From the NCBI GenBank assembly GCA_903823115.1, contig CAIJRN010000026.1:1-64000 (forward strand): a stretch of 64,000 bases of DNA, in the 5' to 3' direction. Each line of letters begins with the position of its first letter. Within the stretch, counting starts at the first letter, position 1. The position numbers were made by a program, and so were the translations under genes. Positions 50,220-58,993 of this stretch are shown here, one piece after another. The notes beneath the pieces are model-generated. The model saw only the letters and a program-made list of their open reading frames with translations, made no database searches and had not been told where the DNA came from. The stretch comes from an uncultured cyanobacterium. Its GTDB lineage: Bacteria; Cyanobacteriota; Cyanobacteriia; PCC-6307; Cyanobiaceae.

Positions 50220-51527
50220 GTGACCGCCTCGCTCCACGACCACGACACCGGCCTGGCCGACCAGGGCGACCTCACGCCGCCGGCCCGCCTGGAGGTGGAA
50301 CACCTCCAGGCCTACAGCGCCCCGTTGGAGGGGCGGCGCGGCCTGCTGCGGCTGGATTTCAACGAGAACACGGTGGGGCCGAGTCCCAAGGTGGTGGAGG
50401 CGATCCGGGCCATCCCGGCCGATCACTACGCCATCTATCCCGAATACGACGGCCTCCGGCAGGCGGTGGTGGCTTCCCTGGAGGCCTGCGCTGGCGCTCT
50501 GGCGGCGAGTCAGGGCAGCGCGGTAGTGGGCGCCGTGTCAGACGGCGGCGCGACGGTGGCTTTTCCCGGCCTCACGGCGGCCCACGTCGGCCTGTTCAAC
50601 GGCGTCGATGCCGCCATTCATGCGGTGTTTCACGCCTATGGCGACCGCGGTGATCAGCTGCTCACCACCAGCCCCAGCTTCGGCTACTACACCCCCTGCG
50701 CCCTGATGCAGGGCATGACGATCGAGGCGATCCCCTATCGCCTGCCCGATTTCGGCTTCCCGCTGCAGGAGATCCGCGCCGCCCTGGCCGCGCCGCAGCC
50801 GCCGAAGCTGCTGCTGCTCTGCAATCCCAACAACCCCACCGGCACCCGCCTGGCGGCCGAGGAGGTGCTGGCTCTGGCTGCGGCGGCTCCCGGGACGCTG
50901 GTGGTGGTGGATGAGCTCTATGAAGCCTTCACCGGCGACAGCGTGCTGCCGGTGCTGGCTGAGCGCGCCATGGCTGCTGCCGCTCAGGCCCCAGCCGTTG
51001 GCGCTGCCATCGGTGAGATCAATCCATCCAAAGCGGCCGATCCCTTCGCCGCTGTCCCCAATCTGCTGGTGCTGCGTTCCCTGGCCAAGACGGCCGGTCT
51101 GGCGGGGCTGCGCATCGGCTTCGCGATCGGATCGCCGGCGGTGGTGGATCGGGTCAGCCGGGTCACCGGCCCCTATGACATCAACAGCTTCGCCGTCACC
51201 GCCGCCTTCGCCGCCCTCGCCGACCAGGCCTATGTGGAGGCCTATGTGGCCGAGGTGGCCCTGGCCCGCGACTGGCTGGTGGCGCAGTTGCAGGCTGCCG
51301 GCGTGCGCCATCACGTCGCCGGCGGCAACTACCTGCTGCTCTGGCCCCAGGCCGATCCGGCAGGGGTGGAGGCGCGTCTGCGCCAGGCCGGCATTCTGGT
51401 GCGCTCGATGGCCGGCAAGCCGCTGATCGATGGCAGCCTGCGGGTGAGCCTTGGCACCCGGGAGCAGATGGAGCGGTTCTGGCAGGCCTACGCCGTCATC
51501 GAGGCCTGCGGCGCTGCCCCGGCCTGA
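50220..51527 (+). CDS. PLP-dependent aminotransferase, histidinol-phosphate aminotransferase family
   Basis: A 435-residue fold-type I aminotransferase starting at the GTG at 50220. It shows LRLDFNENTVGPSPKVVEAI (HisC/Cobalamin-type start), YPEYDGLRQAVV, a cofactor-binding NGVDAAIHAVFHAYG region, CNPNNPTGTRL (about 200), VVVDELYEAF (about 230), and the catalytic Lys in VLRSLAKTAGLAGLRIGFAIG (about 288). It ends with the small domain SLRVSLGTREQMERF. HisC-family members include enzymes for histidinol phosphate, aromatic or other amino acids; cyanobacteria often have two or three, so I give no symbol. An insertion of about 15-20 residues (ASQGSAVVGAVSDGG) near residue 100 is longer than in typical HisC. 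Confidence 0.85.
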   Translation: MTASLHDHDTGLADQGDLTPPARLEVEHLQAYSAPLEGRRGLLRLDFNENTVGPSPKVVEAIRAIPADHYAIYPEYDGLRQAVVASLEACAGALAASQGSAVVGAVSDGGATVAFPGLTAAHVGLFNGVDAAIHAVFHAYGDRGDQLLTTSPSFGYYTPCALMQGMTIEAIPYRLPDFGFPLQEIRAALAAPQPPKLLLLCNPNNPTGTRLAAEEVLALAAAAPGTLVVVDELYEAFTGDSVLPVLAERAMAAAAQAPAVGAAIGEINPSKAADPFAAVPNLLVLRSLAKTAGLAGLRIGFAIGSPAVVDRVSRVTGPYDINSFAVTAAFAALADQAYVEAYVAEVALARDWLVAQLQAAGVRHHVAGGNYLLLWPQADPAGVEARLRQAGILVRSMAGKPLIDGSLRVSLGTREQMERFWQAYAVIEACGAAPA

Positions 51528-51530
51528 GCT

Positions 51531-51593
51531 CCCGGACCCCGGCAACCAGAGTCCAGGAGCCCGGGTCCGGGGACGGGAGTCCGGGGACGGGAG
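51531..51593. terminator. GC-rich inverted repeat and 14 bp tandem repeat between convergent genes
   Basis: CCCGGACCC (51531-51539) is the exact complement of GGGTCCGGG (51563-51571), giving a 9 bp stem with a 23 base loop between the convergent aminotransferase and MBL genes; no T-run follows. Two direct copies of TCCGGGGACGGGAG occupy 51566-51593. A bidirectional terminator is possible. Confidence 0.35.
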
Positions 51594-51611
51594 CCGCAGC
51601 TGGTCCTGCGA

Positions 51612-52556
51612 TCAGCGCAGCACCTCAATCACCGTCTCCTCAGCCAGGGGCGGACTCAGGCTGATGGAGTTGCCGCTGCGCACCACCCTGGCGGGGGCCA
51701 TGGCCTTGAGGAAAGGTTCGATCGAACCCACATCGCAGCTGGCGGAGGGGGCGGCGTTGCGATATTGCACCGGAATCACCCGCCGCGGCTGCAGCTCGCG
51801 CACCACGGCGGCGGCCTCCTGGCCGGTGTAGACCTTGGCGCCACCACCGACGCCGATGATCAGCACGTCGGGGCGGCCCAGCAGCACCCGGTCCTCCGGT
51901 TTGAGCGTGGCGGTGGTGCCCCCCAGATGGGCGAACTCAAGTCCCCCCTGGCTCCAGCGCCAGAGGGTGGAGAGGCCGAAGCGTTTGCCTCCCACCCGGT
52001 CGTGGGGTGCGGCGATGCCCTCGATCTTCAGGCCCGCCACCCGATAGGAGCCCGGTTTCACCAGCAGCCGGCCGCTGGCGACGGCGGCGCCCTCATCCTT
52101 GAGACGGCTGCTGGCCAGAATCACATCAGCGGCGAGGCGAGGCTCCGCCAGGCCGGCGGCGCAGCCCACCGCCTGGAAGGGATTGAGCAGCACGGTGGCG
52201 CCACCGCCACGCACGACGATGGCGCTGTGGCCGTAGCTGCTGATCGTGACTCCACCCCCACCGGCCCAGGCGGCCGGGGCTGCAGACAGGGCCAGGCCTC
52301 CGCAGAGCAGGGAGCCGCAGATCAGGCTGCTGGAGGCGAGGGTGCGGGGTCGCAGGGCGCTGCTGCCGGTCAGCCGGTGGACTGGGCTGCTGGTGGTTGG
52401 ATGCGCTTGGCCATTGGCTTGTTGGTCAGCTGCGCGGCTGGTGAGTTGGTCAGCTGCGCTGCTTGCTAGTTGGTCAGCTGCGCTGCTTGCTGGTTGGTCA
52501 GCTGCGCTGCTGGTGAGTTGGTCAGCTTCGCTGACGCAGGCGGAGGGGGTGGCCAT
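51612..52556 (-). CDS. MBL-fold (UlaG-like) protein with degenerate metal motif and N-terminal octapeptide repeats
   Basis: A 314-residue protein from the ATG at 52556. Residues about 10-45 are a repeat of the form ADQLxSSA. A hydrophobic signal-like segment (LICGSLLCGGLALSAAPAAWA) near 80-100 precedes the MBL-fold part with ISSYGHSAIVVRGG, VLLNPFQAVG, the segment ILASSRLKDEG, IEGIAAPHDRVGG, LEFAHLGGT and DVLIIGVGGGAKVY. The Zn ligand motif HxHxDH expected after the ILAS strand is not present (SSRLKDEG), so canonical metallo-hydrolase activity is doubtful. The real start may be nearer the signal segment. It is convergent with the aminotransferase gene. Confidence 0.7.
   Translation of the reverse strand: MATPSACVSEADQLTSSAADQPASSAADQLASSAADQLTSRAADQQANGQAHPTTSSPVHRLTGSSALRPRTLASSSLICGSLLCGGLALSAAPAAWAGGGGVTISSYGHSAIVVRGGGATVLLNPFQAVGCAAGLAEPRLAADVILASSRLKDEGAAVASGRLLVKPGSYRVAGLKIEGIAAPHDRVGGKRFGLSTLWRWSQGGLEFAHLGGTTATLKPEDRVLLGRPDVLIIGVGGGAKVYTGQEAAAVVRELQPRRVIPVQYRNAAPSASCDVGSIEPFLKAMAPARVVRSGNSISLSPPLAEETVIEVLR
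52422..52540 (-). repeat. 24 bp tandem repeat in the 5' end of the MBL-fold gene
   Basis: Plus-strand units begin TTGGTCAGCTGCGCTGCTGG at 52422, 52446, 52470 and 52494, with a partial fifth at 52518. They differ at only a few positions. Period 24 keeps the frame and encodes the octapeptide repeat. The number of units could vary between strains by slippage. Confidence 0.9.
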
Positions 52557-52638
52557 GGCGTCAGCGTCGATACGGGGACTTGAGGTTGGCGCGAAGTTAG
52601 CAGTGGCGGCCCAATCCCGAGCGGCTCCGGCCGGATGG

Positions 52639-53268
52639 TCAGGGCTGGGGTGCGGCAGCGGCTGCTCCTGATCGCGGTGCCGCGGCCTCGCGCAGGAAAT
52701 TGGCCAGCAGGGCGTGGCCGCTCTGGGTGAGCACGCTTTCGGGGTGAAACTGCACCCCCTGCAGATGGGGATAGTCCCGGTGGCGCAGGCCCATGATCGT
52801 GCCGTCCTCCAGCCAGGCCGTGATCTCCAGGCAGTCGGGCAGGCTCTCGCGCTCGGCGATCAGGCTGTGGTAACGGGTGGCGGTGAGCGGCTCCGGCAAG
52901 CCGGCGAACACCCCCTGGCCGCCGTGATGCACCGGCGATGTCTTGCCGTGCATCAGCTGCCGGGCCCTCACCACCTTGCCGCCGAACACCTGGGCCAGGC
53001 ACTGGTGCCCGAGGCACACCCCCAGGATCGGCACCGAGGGACCCAGTTGGCGCAGCACCTCCAGGCACACTCCCGCCTGGCTGGGATCGCCGGGACCCGG
53101 GGAGATCAGGATGGCCGCCGGCTGGAGGGCGCGGATCTGCTCGACGCCCAGGGCATCGTTGCGCTCCACCCGCAGGTCTGCGGCCAGGGGATGCTGGGCC
53201 GCCAGTTCGCCCAGATACTGCACCAGATTGAAGGTGAAGCTGTCGTAGTTGTCGAGAACCAGAAGCAT
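52639..53268 (-). CDS. glutamine amidotransferase, anthranilate/aminodeoxychorismate synthase component II
   Basis: A 209-residue class I glutamine amidotransferase that supplies ammonia to anthranilate synthase or 4-amino-4-deoxychorismate synthase. It begins [20 protein letters not shown], the common TrpG/PabA start, and shows [12 protein letters not shown], the nucleophile elbow [11 protein letters not shown] (Cys about 86), [15 protein letters not shown] and the catalytic His-Glu in [11 protein letters not shown] (about 178-180). Cyanobacteria commonly use one such subunit for both pathways, so trpG versus pabA cannot be decided. It is followed 82 bp downstream by the MBL gene and preceded by dgkA on the same strand. 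Confidence 0.93.
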   Translation of the reverse strand: MLLVLDNYDSFTFNLVQYLGELAAQHPLAADLRVERNDALGVEQIRALQPAAILISPGPGDPSQAGVCLEVLRQLGPSVPILGVCLGHQCLAQVFGGKVVRARQLMHGKTSPVHHGGQGVFAGLPEPLTATRYHSLIAERESLPDCLEITAWLEDGTIMGLRHRDYPHLQGVQFHPESVLTQSGHALLANFLREAAAPRSGAAAAAPQP

Positions 53269-53311
53269 CGGCGAAGGGGGCGAGGCCGGCGGGCCCGTCG
53301 GGGCTCGGAGC

Positions 53312-53779
53312 CTAGAGGCCCAGGCGCTGCAGCAGCGGTGGGATCAGCAGCAACAGGGCGATCATCATCGACGAGAGGGCGGCCACCAGCACCGCTGCCG
53401 CCGCGCAGTCCTTGGCGATGCGCGCCAAGGGGTGGAACTGGCGGCCGATCGCCAGGTCCACAACGGCTTCGGTGGCGGTGTTGAGCAGTTCCAGCACCAG
53501 CACCGCCGCCACGGTCAGCACCAGCACCGCCAGACGATCGGGGCTGAGCTCCAGCCATACACCCAGGCCGAAGACCACCAGGCCGGTGAACACGTGGATG
53601 CGGAAGTTGCGCTGACTGGCGAAGCCGTAAGCCAAGCCCTGGGCGGCGTAGCGAAAGCTGGCGGGCAGGTCACCGGACATCTTCCAGGCCCCCACCCGCA
53701 TCCGCCGGCCGCGGCGGTGGACATCCTGGCTGATGTCCCGCACGGGGGGGAGTTGGTTTTCGGATGCGAGCATCGGCAC
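53312..53779 (-). CDS. dgkA: diacylglycerol kinase / undecaprenol kinase family protein
   Basis: A 155-residue integral membrane kinase (DAGK family). After a charged N terminus (about 45 residues) come [22 protein letters not shown], three helices ([56 protein letters not shown]), and the family signature [13 protein letters not shown] with [11 protein letters not shown]. Gram-positive-type DgkA proteins phosphorylate undecaprenol, while those of proteobacteria phosphorylate diacylglycerol; the short sequence does not decide. An ATG two codons inside is an alternative start. It lies between ybeY and trpG on the same strand. Confidence 0.9.
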   Translation of the reverse strand: MPMLASENQLPPVRDISQDVHRRGRRMRVGAWKMSGDLPASFRYAAQGLAYGFASQRNFRIHVFTGLVVFGLGVWLELSPDRLAVLVLTVAAVLVLELLNTATEAVVDLAIGRQFHPLARIAKDCAAAAVLVAALSSMMIALLLLIPPLLQRLGL

Positions 53780-53848
53780 TCCGCGGCAGCGCCTGAGAAA
53801 GTCACCCTACCGCCGGTTCCCGGATCGGAAACCCCCCACCGAACTTTT

Positions 53849-54400
53849 TCAGGCCAGCAGGCGCTCCTGGCGTTCCAGCATCCGCTCGAGGCTGGCCTGA
53901 TCGGGATGGTCCCAGCCCAGCAGATGCAGCAGGCCGTGGCTGGCCAGGAACAGCAGTTCGCGTTCCAGCGGCTGGCCCTGGTCGCGGGCCTGGCGGGCCG
54001 CGGTTTCCAGTGAGATCACGATGTCACCGAGCTCCAGGGGTTCAGCTCCATCGCCATCCCTGACTCCGGCAGGCATCGGTGGTGCGTCGTCCTGGGCGGC
54101 AAAGGCGAGCACGTCCGTGGCACCAGGCTTGTGGCGCCAGACCTGGTTGAGCTCGGCGATGGCGGCATCGCCGCTGATCTCCAATCCCAGGCTGTAGGCG
54201 GGGGCACGCAGGGCCGTTGGCAGTTCGGCCTCCAGTTGGCCCAGCCAGCTCTGCAGCCGCTCCTGCCAGTGCTGTTCAGCCAGGAACGGATCGGCCCAGG
54301 CCCCCGCCTGTTGCACCAGTGCCGGATCGAGATCGTCCTCCAGGCCGAAGGCCAGGTCCAGTTCCGGGGTGGTGTCCGCCTGGACATTGGCTTGGGTCAT
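53849..54400 (-). CDS. ybeY: endoribonuclease YbeY
   Basis: A 183-residue rRNA-maturation endonuclease from the ATG at 54400; the frame extends upstream but there overlaps the DUF3285 gene in another frame. Family signs are YSLGLEISGDAAIAELNQVWR, TDVLAFAAQD (about 100), LGDIVISLETAARQA and the zinc-binding HGLLHLLGWDH, which matches HGxLHLxGyDH. It functions in 16S rRNA 3'-end processing and ribosome quality control. Its ATG overlaps the stop of the upstream DUF3285 gene by 4 bp, and dgkA follows 69 bp later, a common cyanobacterial order (ybeY-dgkA-trpG). Confidence 0.94.
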   Translation of the reverse strand: MTQANVQADTTPELDLAFGLEDDLDPALVQQAGAWADPFLAEQHWQERLQSWLGQLEAELPTALRAPAYSLGLEISGDAAIAELNQVWRHKPGATDVLAFAAQDDAPPMPAGVRDGDGAEPLELGDIVISLETAARQARDQGQPLERELLFLASHGLLHLLGWDHPDQASLERMLERQERLLA

Positions 54401-54630
54401 GGATGCAGGCTGGGGCGCCCCAGCCAGGCGATCAGCACCAGGAAGCCCGTGAGCCCCAGGGCGGTGAGGCCGAAATGGAACAGGCTCTGACGCCCTTTGC
54501 GCACCATGTTGCGCATGGCGAGCTTGATGAAACTGGCCGGAGCGGCTGGGGCCCCGCCGCCGGAGGCCCCGCCGGCAAGGGCTGACGGCGGGCCGGAGGG
54601 CTCGCTGGGACTGGTGGAAGACGGGCTCAT
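54397..54630 (-). CDS. DUF3285 family small membrane protein
   Basis: A 77-residue protein with a disordered Ser/Pro/Ala-rich N terminus (about 32 residues) and a conserved C-terminal half: FIKLAMRNMVRKGRQSLFHF followed by the helix GLTALGLTGFLVLIAWLG. This pattern matches the cyanobacterial DUF3285 family. One transmembrane span is expected, and the function is unknown. Its TGA overlaps the ATG of ybeY (4 bp overlap), implying translational coupling with the ribosome-maturation RNase. Confidence 0.85.
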   Translation of the reverse strand: MSPSSTSPSEPSGPPSALAGGASGGGAPAAPASFIKLAMRNMVRKGRQSLFHFGLTALGLTGFLVLIAWLGRPSLHP

Positions 54631-54730
54631 CGTTGGCAGGCTGCCCTGGCGGTGCTCGGCTGGGACGTGGCCACGATGCTGGCATCCGGCCCGGCGGATC
54701 GCGGGGCGTGGGTCGCGGCCGCAGCCGACT

Positions 54731-55856
54731 TCAGCCGTCGCTCTCCGCCCCCACCTCCACTCCCTGATGCAGCAGGGACTGGATGAAGGGATCGAGATCG
54801 CCGTCCATGACGCCCTGCACGTCGGTGGTTTCCTGCTGGGTGCGCAGGTCCTTGACCATCTGGTAGGGATGGAAGACGTAGTTGCGGATCTGGTTGCCCC
54901 AGGCCGCCTCGACGATGTCGCCGCGGATGTCGGCGATCTCGGCGGCCCGTTGCTCCTGGGCGATCACCAGCAGCTTGGCCATCAGCAGCGCCATCGCCTT
55001 TTCCTTGTTCTGCAGCTGGGAGCGCTCCTGGGTGCAGCGCACCGCCAGGCCGGTGGGGATGTGCAGGATGCGCACGGCCGTTTCCACCTTGTTGACGTTC
55101 TGGCCGCCGGCGCCGCCGGAGCGGGATGTCGTCACCTCCAGATCTTTCTCGGGGATGTCGAGCTTGACCTCTTCCTCCAGCTTGGGCATCACCTCCACGC
55201 CGGCAAAGCTGGTCTGGCGCTTGTCATTGGCGTTGAACGGCGAGATCCGCACCAGCCGGTGGGTGCCCTTTTCGTTGCGCAGATAGCCGTAGGCATAGCG
55301 GCCGTCGATTTCAATCGTGCAGCTCTTGATGCCCGCCTCCTCCCCTTCGGAGAGCTCATCGACGCTCACCTTCATGCCGTGATCTTCGGCCCAGCGGGTG
55401 TACATCCGCATCAGCATCAGGGCCCAGTCCTGGGCATCGGTGCCGCCGGCGCCGGCGTTGATCGAGATCACCGCCCCCTCCTTGTCATACGGGCCACTGA
55501 GCAGACGCTCCAGCTCCCAGCGGTCCAGTTCCGTCTTCAGGGTCTGCAGGCCGGTGTTGGCCTCGGCGAGCAGGTCGTCGTCGGCTTCCAGCTCGTAGAG
55601 CTCCAGGGTGGCGCGGCCGTCGTCGGTCCAGCCCTGCCAGCGCCGCAGCTGTTCGAGCTGGGCCTTCACCTCGTCCAGCTGGCGCATCCTGGCCTGGGCC
55701 TGCTTCTGGTCGTCCCAGAAGTCCGGTTGGGAGGCGAGTTGCTCCAGATCCTGTTGCCGGGCGTTGAGGGCCGGTACGTCAAAGGCAGTCCTGGGCATGG
55801 CCCAGGCGGTCGGTGAGCTCGGAGAGGTCGCGCTTGAAGTCGGTGAGGTCGAGCAC
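54731..55856 (-). CDS. prfB: peptide chain release factor 2, with +1 programmed frameshift
   Basis: RF2, which terminates translation at UGA and UAA. The coding sequence is joined from 55856-55782 (25 codons from a [23 protein letters not shown]) and 55780-54731, giving about 374 residues. The 5' frame stops at TGA (55781-55779) just after CTT, and slipping one base forward continues with GAC GTA CCG, the classical autoregulated frameshift of prfB. RF2 signatures in the main frame are the stop-codon-reading [16 protein letters not shown] with the SPF tripeptide, and the peptidyl-tRNA hydrolysis motif [12 protein letters not shown]. It is divergent from the glutaredoxin gene (128 bp). Confidence 0.96.
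55778..55790 (-). promoter_or_regulatory. prfB programmed +1 frameshift site
   Basis: On the minus strand, ACTGCCTTTGACG places CTT TGA C at the end of the short 5' frame. The upstream CAGGAC can serve as a weak internal Shine-Dalgarno (AGGA) three bases before CTT, in the place of the AGGGGG of E. coli. Frameshifting occurs when RF2 is scarce and UGA is read slowly. Confidence 0.9.
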
Positions 55857-55984
55857 GTTGGATGACGGTGTGATGACGGAGCCTATCGCCGCAAGCTCTG
55901 CGCCTGGAGCCTGCCACTTAGGATCGAGCGTCAACATCGATGTCGTAGGGCAAGGCCACGTCGAGCATTGTTCACTCTCAAGAC

Positions 55985-56332
55985 ATGAAAGATTCCCAGA
56001 AGGCCAAGGTCGACGTCTATACATCTCGGTTCTCTCCCGAGTGCATGAAGGTCAAGGCCCTGCTGGATCGCAAGGAAGTCACCTATAACGAGTTTTTTGT
56101 TGATCGCGATGAGCAGAGCCGTACGGTGATGCTCAAGCGCTCCAACGGGCGCAGCAATGTTCCTCAGATCTTTATCAATGGTCGTCCGGTCGGCGGCTTT
56201 GATGAGTTGCTTTCCCTCGAGGACGGGGGGCAGCTGGATCTGTTGCTGTCCCAGTCGCCGCCTCGCGTCAGGGATCAACGGGCATCCGCCGGTGGGCCCA
56301 GTGAGCTGCCCCGTCCCCGCATCAAGGAGTGA
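55985..56332 (+). CDS. glutaredoxin family protein with SPEC active-site sequence
   Basis: A 115-residue thioredoxin-fold protein encoded just before gshB. The fold landmarks are VDVYTSRFSPECMKVKALLD (strand, active-site loop, helix), NVPQIFINGRPVGGFDELLSLEDGGQL (cis-Pro in VPQ and the glutathione-binding GGFDEL). In dithiol Grx the loop is CPYC and in monothiol Grx CGFS; here it is SPEC, so the N-terminal nucleophilic Cys is Ser and only the second Cys remains. About 30 extra, Pro/Arg-rich residues extend the C terminus. A glutaredoxin next to gshB is the usual cyanobacterial arrangement. Confidence 0.85.
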   Translation: MKDSQKAKVDVYTSRFSPECMKVKALLDRKEVTYNEFFVDRDEQSRTVMLKRSNGRSNVPQIFINGRPVGGFDELLSLEDGGQLDLLLSQSPPRVRDQRASAGGPSELPRPRIKE

Positions 56333-56396
56333 TCGCTGCTTCGGGCTGATCGGGCCCATCCGTTGAATCTGGTCTCAATCCTCCCGCTGCTTGCCT

Positions 56397-57386
56397 GTGC
56401 CCGCCTCCCAGCTGTTCGTGATCGATCCGATCGCGCGCCTCAACCCCGCCAAGGATTCGAGCGTGGCGTTGATGCAGGCGGTTCAGCGGGCTGGCCAGGC
56501 GGTGTGGGTGTGCACCCCCGCCGATCTCTCGGCCGTGGCGCCCCTGGCCAGCCAGGGGGGCGGCGGCCACGGCACCTGGGCCCTGGCCCAGCCCCTGCAC
56601 CTCGGCGCCATCGAGCTCGCGGCTGGCAGCTGGCGGGTGCCCAGCCCCTGGTTCGAGCTGGGCGAGGTCACGCCGCTGCCGCTGGAGCAGTTCCAGGTGG
56701 TCTGGATGCGCAAGGATCCGCCGGTGGATGAGGCCTACCTTTACGCCACCCATTTGCTGGACATCGCCGAGCGACGCGGGGTGCGGGTGCTCAACCGGCC
56801 CTCCTCGCTGCGGGCCTGGAACGAGAAGCTCAGCTCCCTGCGCTTCAGCCATCTGATGGCCCCCTCGATGGTGAGCAGCCGGGTGGAGCAGCTGGCCGGC
56901 TTCGCCAGGGAGCACGGCGAGGTGGTGCTCAAGCCCCTCGGTGGTCGGGCAGGACAGGGGGTGGTGTTTGCCTCGACCGCCACGCCGGGCCTGCGGGCCC
57001 TGCTGGAGCTGGTCACCGCCCAGCAGCAGCTGCCGGTGATGGTGCAGGCCTTCCTGCCCGGGGTCAGCGCCGGCGACAAGCGCATCCTGCTGGTGGATGG
57101 CGAGCCGCTGGGCGCCGTCAACCGGGTGCCCAGCGGTGAGGAGTTCCGCAGCAATCTGGCGGTGGGGGGCTCGCCGGAAGCTACCGATCTCAGTGAGCAA
57201 GAGCGCCGCATCTGCGCCGAACTGGCGCCGGCGCTGCGGGCGGAGGGCCTGTTCTTCGTCGGCATCGACGTGATCGATGGTCGTCTCAGTGAGATCAACG
57301 TCACCAGCCCCACAGGCGTGCGCGAGGTGGAGCGACTGGGCGGCATCCCCCTGGCGGACCTGACGATCGAGCGGCTGGCGCTCTGA
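56397..57386 (+). CDS. gshB: glutathione synthetase
   Basis: A 329-residue ATP-grasp ligase from the GTG at 56397 (a TTG 6 bp upstream is in frame). It joins gamma-glutamylcysteine and glycine. Domain signs are [20 protein letters not shown] at the N terminus, [20 protein letters not shown] (about 105), the ATP-grasp segments [16 protein letters not shown] (about 180) and [20 protein letters not shown], and ligand region [17 protein letters not shown] (about 302-318), in which Glu and Asn bind Mg. It follows the glutaredoxin gene by 64 bp. Confidence 0.95.
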   Translation: MPASQLFVIDPIARLNPAKDSSVALMQAVQRAGQAVWVCTPADLSAVAPLASQGGGGHGTWALAQPLHLGAIELAAGSWRVPSPWFELGEVTPLPLEQFQVVWMRKDPPVDEAYLYATHLLDIAERRGVRVLNRPSSLRAWNEKLSSLRFSHLMAPSMVSSRVEQLAGFAREHGEVVLKPLGGRAGQGVVFASTATPGLRALLELVTAQQQLPVMVQAFLPGVSAGDKRILLVDGEPLGAVNRVPSGEEFRSNLAVGGSPEATDLSEQERRICAELAPALRAEGLFFVGIDVIDGRLSEINVTSPTGVREVERLGGIPLADLTIERLAL

Positions 57387-57496
57387 AGGCCGGCGGGCCC
57401 CGGCGCTGAATCCCGAACAGATCCCGGCCGCTGTCCGCCTCGGCAGCTTCGGAGCCGATCCCGACGGGGCTCCGCCGCCAGCCGCCGCGACCGGCC

Positions 57497-58918
57497 TCAG
57501 CTCAGTCGCACGGACGCCGGCAGGTTGAGCTGCTGCTGCAGGACCCCAAGTTTCAGGGCCACTTCCTGCAGTTCCCGCTCCGGCCTTGAGCCCCGCACCA
57601 GGCCGGCGCCGGCGGTGAGTTCGAGCTGCTGGCCGCGCAGGATGCCACTGCGGATCGCCACCCTCAGATCGATGTCACCTTCGCTGTCGATCCAGCCGAT
57701 CGGCGCGGCGTAGTAGCCCCGTTCGAACGGTTCAAGGCTGCGCAGCCAGGCCATCGCCTCGCGCCGCGGCAGACCGGCCACCGCCGGGGTGGGATGGAGC
57801 GCCTCGGCCAGGGCCAGGGGCTGGTGTTCCGCCAGCGAGGCGGTGATCGGCGTGTGCAGATGCACCAGCGAGCCATGGCGCGCCAGCCGTGGATGGCGGG
57901 GCCGCCGCGGCTCCAGGCCCAGCCGCTGCAGCACGGCGGTGATCGTTTCGACCACCAGCTCGTGTTCGTGGCGGTCCTTCTGGGAGTGCAGCAGCTCGGC
58001 CGCCGCCTCGCCCAGGGGCGCCGTGCCGGCCAGGGCATCACAGCGCAGCTGCCCCTGGCGCACCGTGAGCAGCCGTTCCGGGGAGGCCCCCAGCAGGGCT
58101 TCGGCGGCGGATTGCTGCCACAGGAAGCGACAGCTGCCGCTCTGGCTGCGGCGCAGATGGCGCAACAGGCTGAGGGGCTCCAGGGGGCGATCGAGTTGGA
58201 GCTGTTGGCGTACCGCCAGCACCAGCTTGCTCAGTTCGCCGCTCTCCACCAGTTCCAGGGCCTTCTCCAGGGCGGCCCGATAGCCCTGATGCCAGCTGGA
58301 GCCATGGGCGATGCGGGCGCCCTCCGCCGGGCTCGCCATCGGCTCGCCACTGGCGGCGGCCCGTTCCAGCTGCTGGGCCCTCTCCCACAGCTCCTCGGCC
58401 AGGCTGCGGGCGGTGATGCCACCGCCGAGGTTGCGCTGCAATCGCAACCAGCAATGGCGCCCCTGGCGGCTGAGCTGCCAGCGGGGCAGCACCGCCTGGA
58501 CGCCGGCGGCGCCGGTGCCCTGCTGCAGGGGGCTGTCGAAGAAGGCGAAGGCCAGCAGCACCCGCGGCCTGGCCAGGGGCGGGCAGTGGTGGGGGGCGGC
58601 GGCCAGGCGGCTGAGGCTGAGGCTGCTGAAGCGCTGGGCCAGCTCAAAGCGCCGTGGACCGCTCAGTTCCAGGCTGTTGCAGCGGCCCTGGGCGGCCAGG
58701 CAGAGCCCGGGAGCTCCATCCCAGAGGAAGCGGAAGCCATCGCTGTCGCCGTCACCGACCAGGTGGGGCAGCAGCTCGAGCGGATCGAGAGCGGCCAGGG
58801 GCAGCGCCAGGCTGAGCACCCCCTCCTCCTCACCACGGCGGCCGGCGGCCTCCTCCAGCCGGTGGGCGGTGTCGCTGGCGATCGCCAGCAGCTCGGAGAA
58901 GGACGAAGGGGCCTGCAC
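57497..58918 (-). CDS. menF: isochorismate synthase, MenF type
   Basis: A 473-residue chorismate-utilising enzyme that converts chorismate to isochorismate for phylloquinone (vitamin K1) synthesis. The C-terminal half holds the family core: SSWHQGYRAALEKALELVESG, LSKLVLAVRQQL, LLGASPERLLTV, DALAGTAPLGEAA, DRHEHELVVETIT, LHTPITA, LHPTPAVAGLPR and YYAAPIGWIDSEGDIDLRVAIRSG (split). These include the Mg-binding Glu residues and the PTPAV(A/G)G signature. The N-terminal half is less conserved. It is divergent from menA, with 75 bp between them, so the two directions of the pathway operons share a promoter region. Confidence 0.93.
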   Translation of the reverse strand: MQAPSSFSELLAIASDTAHRLEEAAGRRGEEEGVLSLALPLAALDPLELLPHLVGDGDSDGFRFLWDGAPGLCLAAQGRCNSLELSGPRRFELAQRFSSLSLSRLAAAPHHCPPLARPRVLLAFAFFDSPLQQGTGAAGVQAVLPRWQLSRQGRHCWLRLQRNLGGGITARSLAEELWERAQQLERAAASGEPMASPAEGARIAHGSSWHQGYRAALEKALELVESGELSKLVLAVRQQLQLDRPLEPLSLLRHLRRSQSGSCRFLWQQSAAEALLGASPERLLTVRQGQLRCDALAGTAPLGEAAAELLHSQKDRHEHELVVETITAVLQRLGLEPRRPRHPRLARHGSLVHLHTPITASLAEHQPLALAEALHPTPAVAGLPRREAMAWLRSLEPFERGYYAAPIGWIDSEGDIDLRVAIRSGILRGQQLELTAGAGLVRGSRPERELQEVALKLGVLQQQLNLPASVRLS

Positions 58919-58993
58919 CGGATGGGTCTGGGGGCCAGGGCCGAAGGCTGCTCAAATGTATGGGTCTTTGTCGGCCAGAAGCCAGCAAGCGCC

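Noticed and set aside
57794..58993. Upstream extension of the menA frame.
   Set aside because: It is antisense to menF. The UbiA-type sequence begins only at the ATG at 58994.
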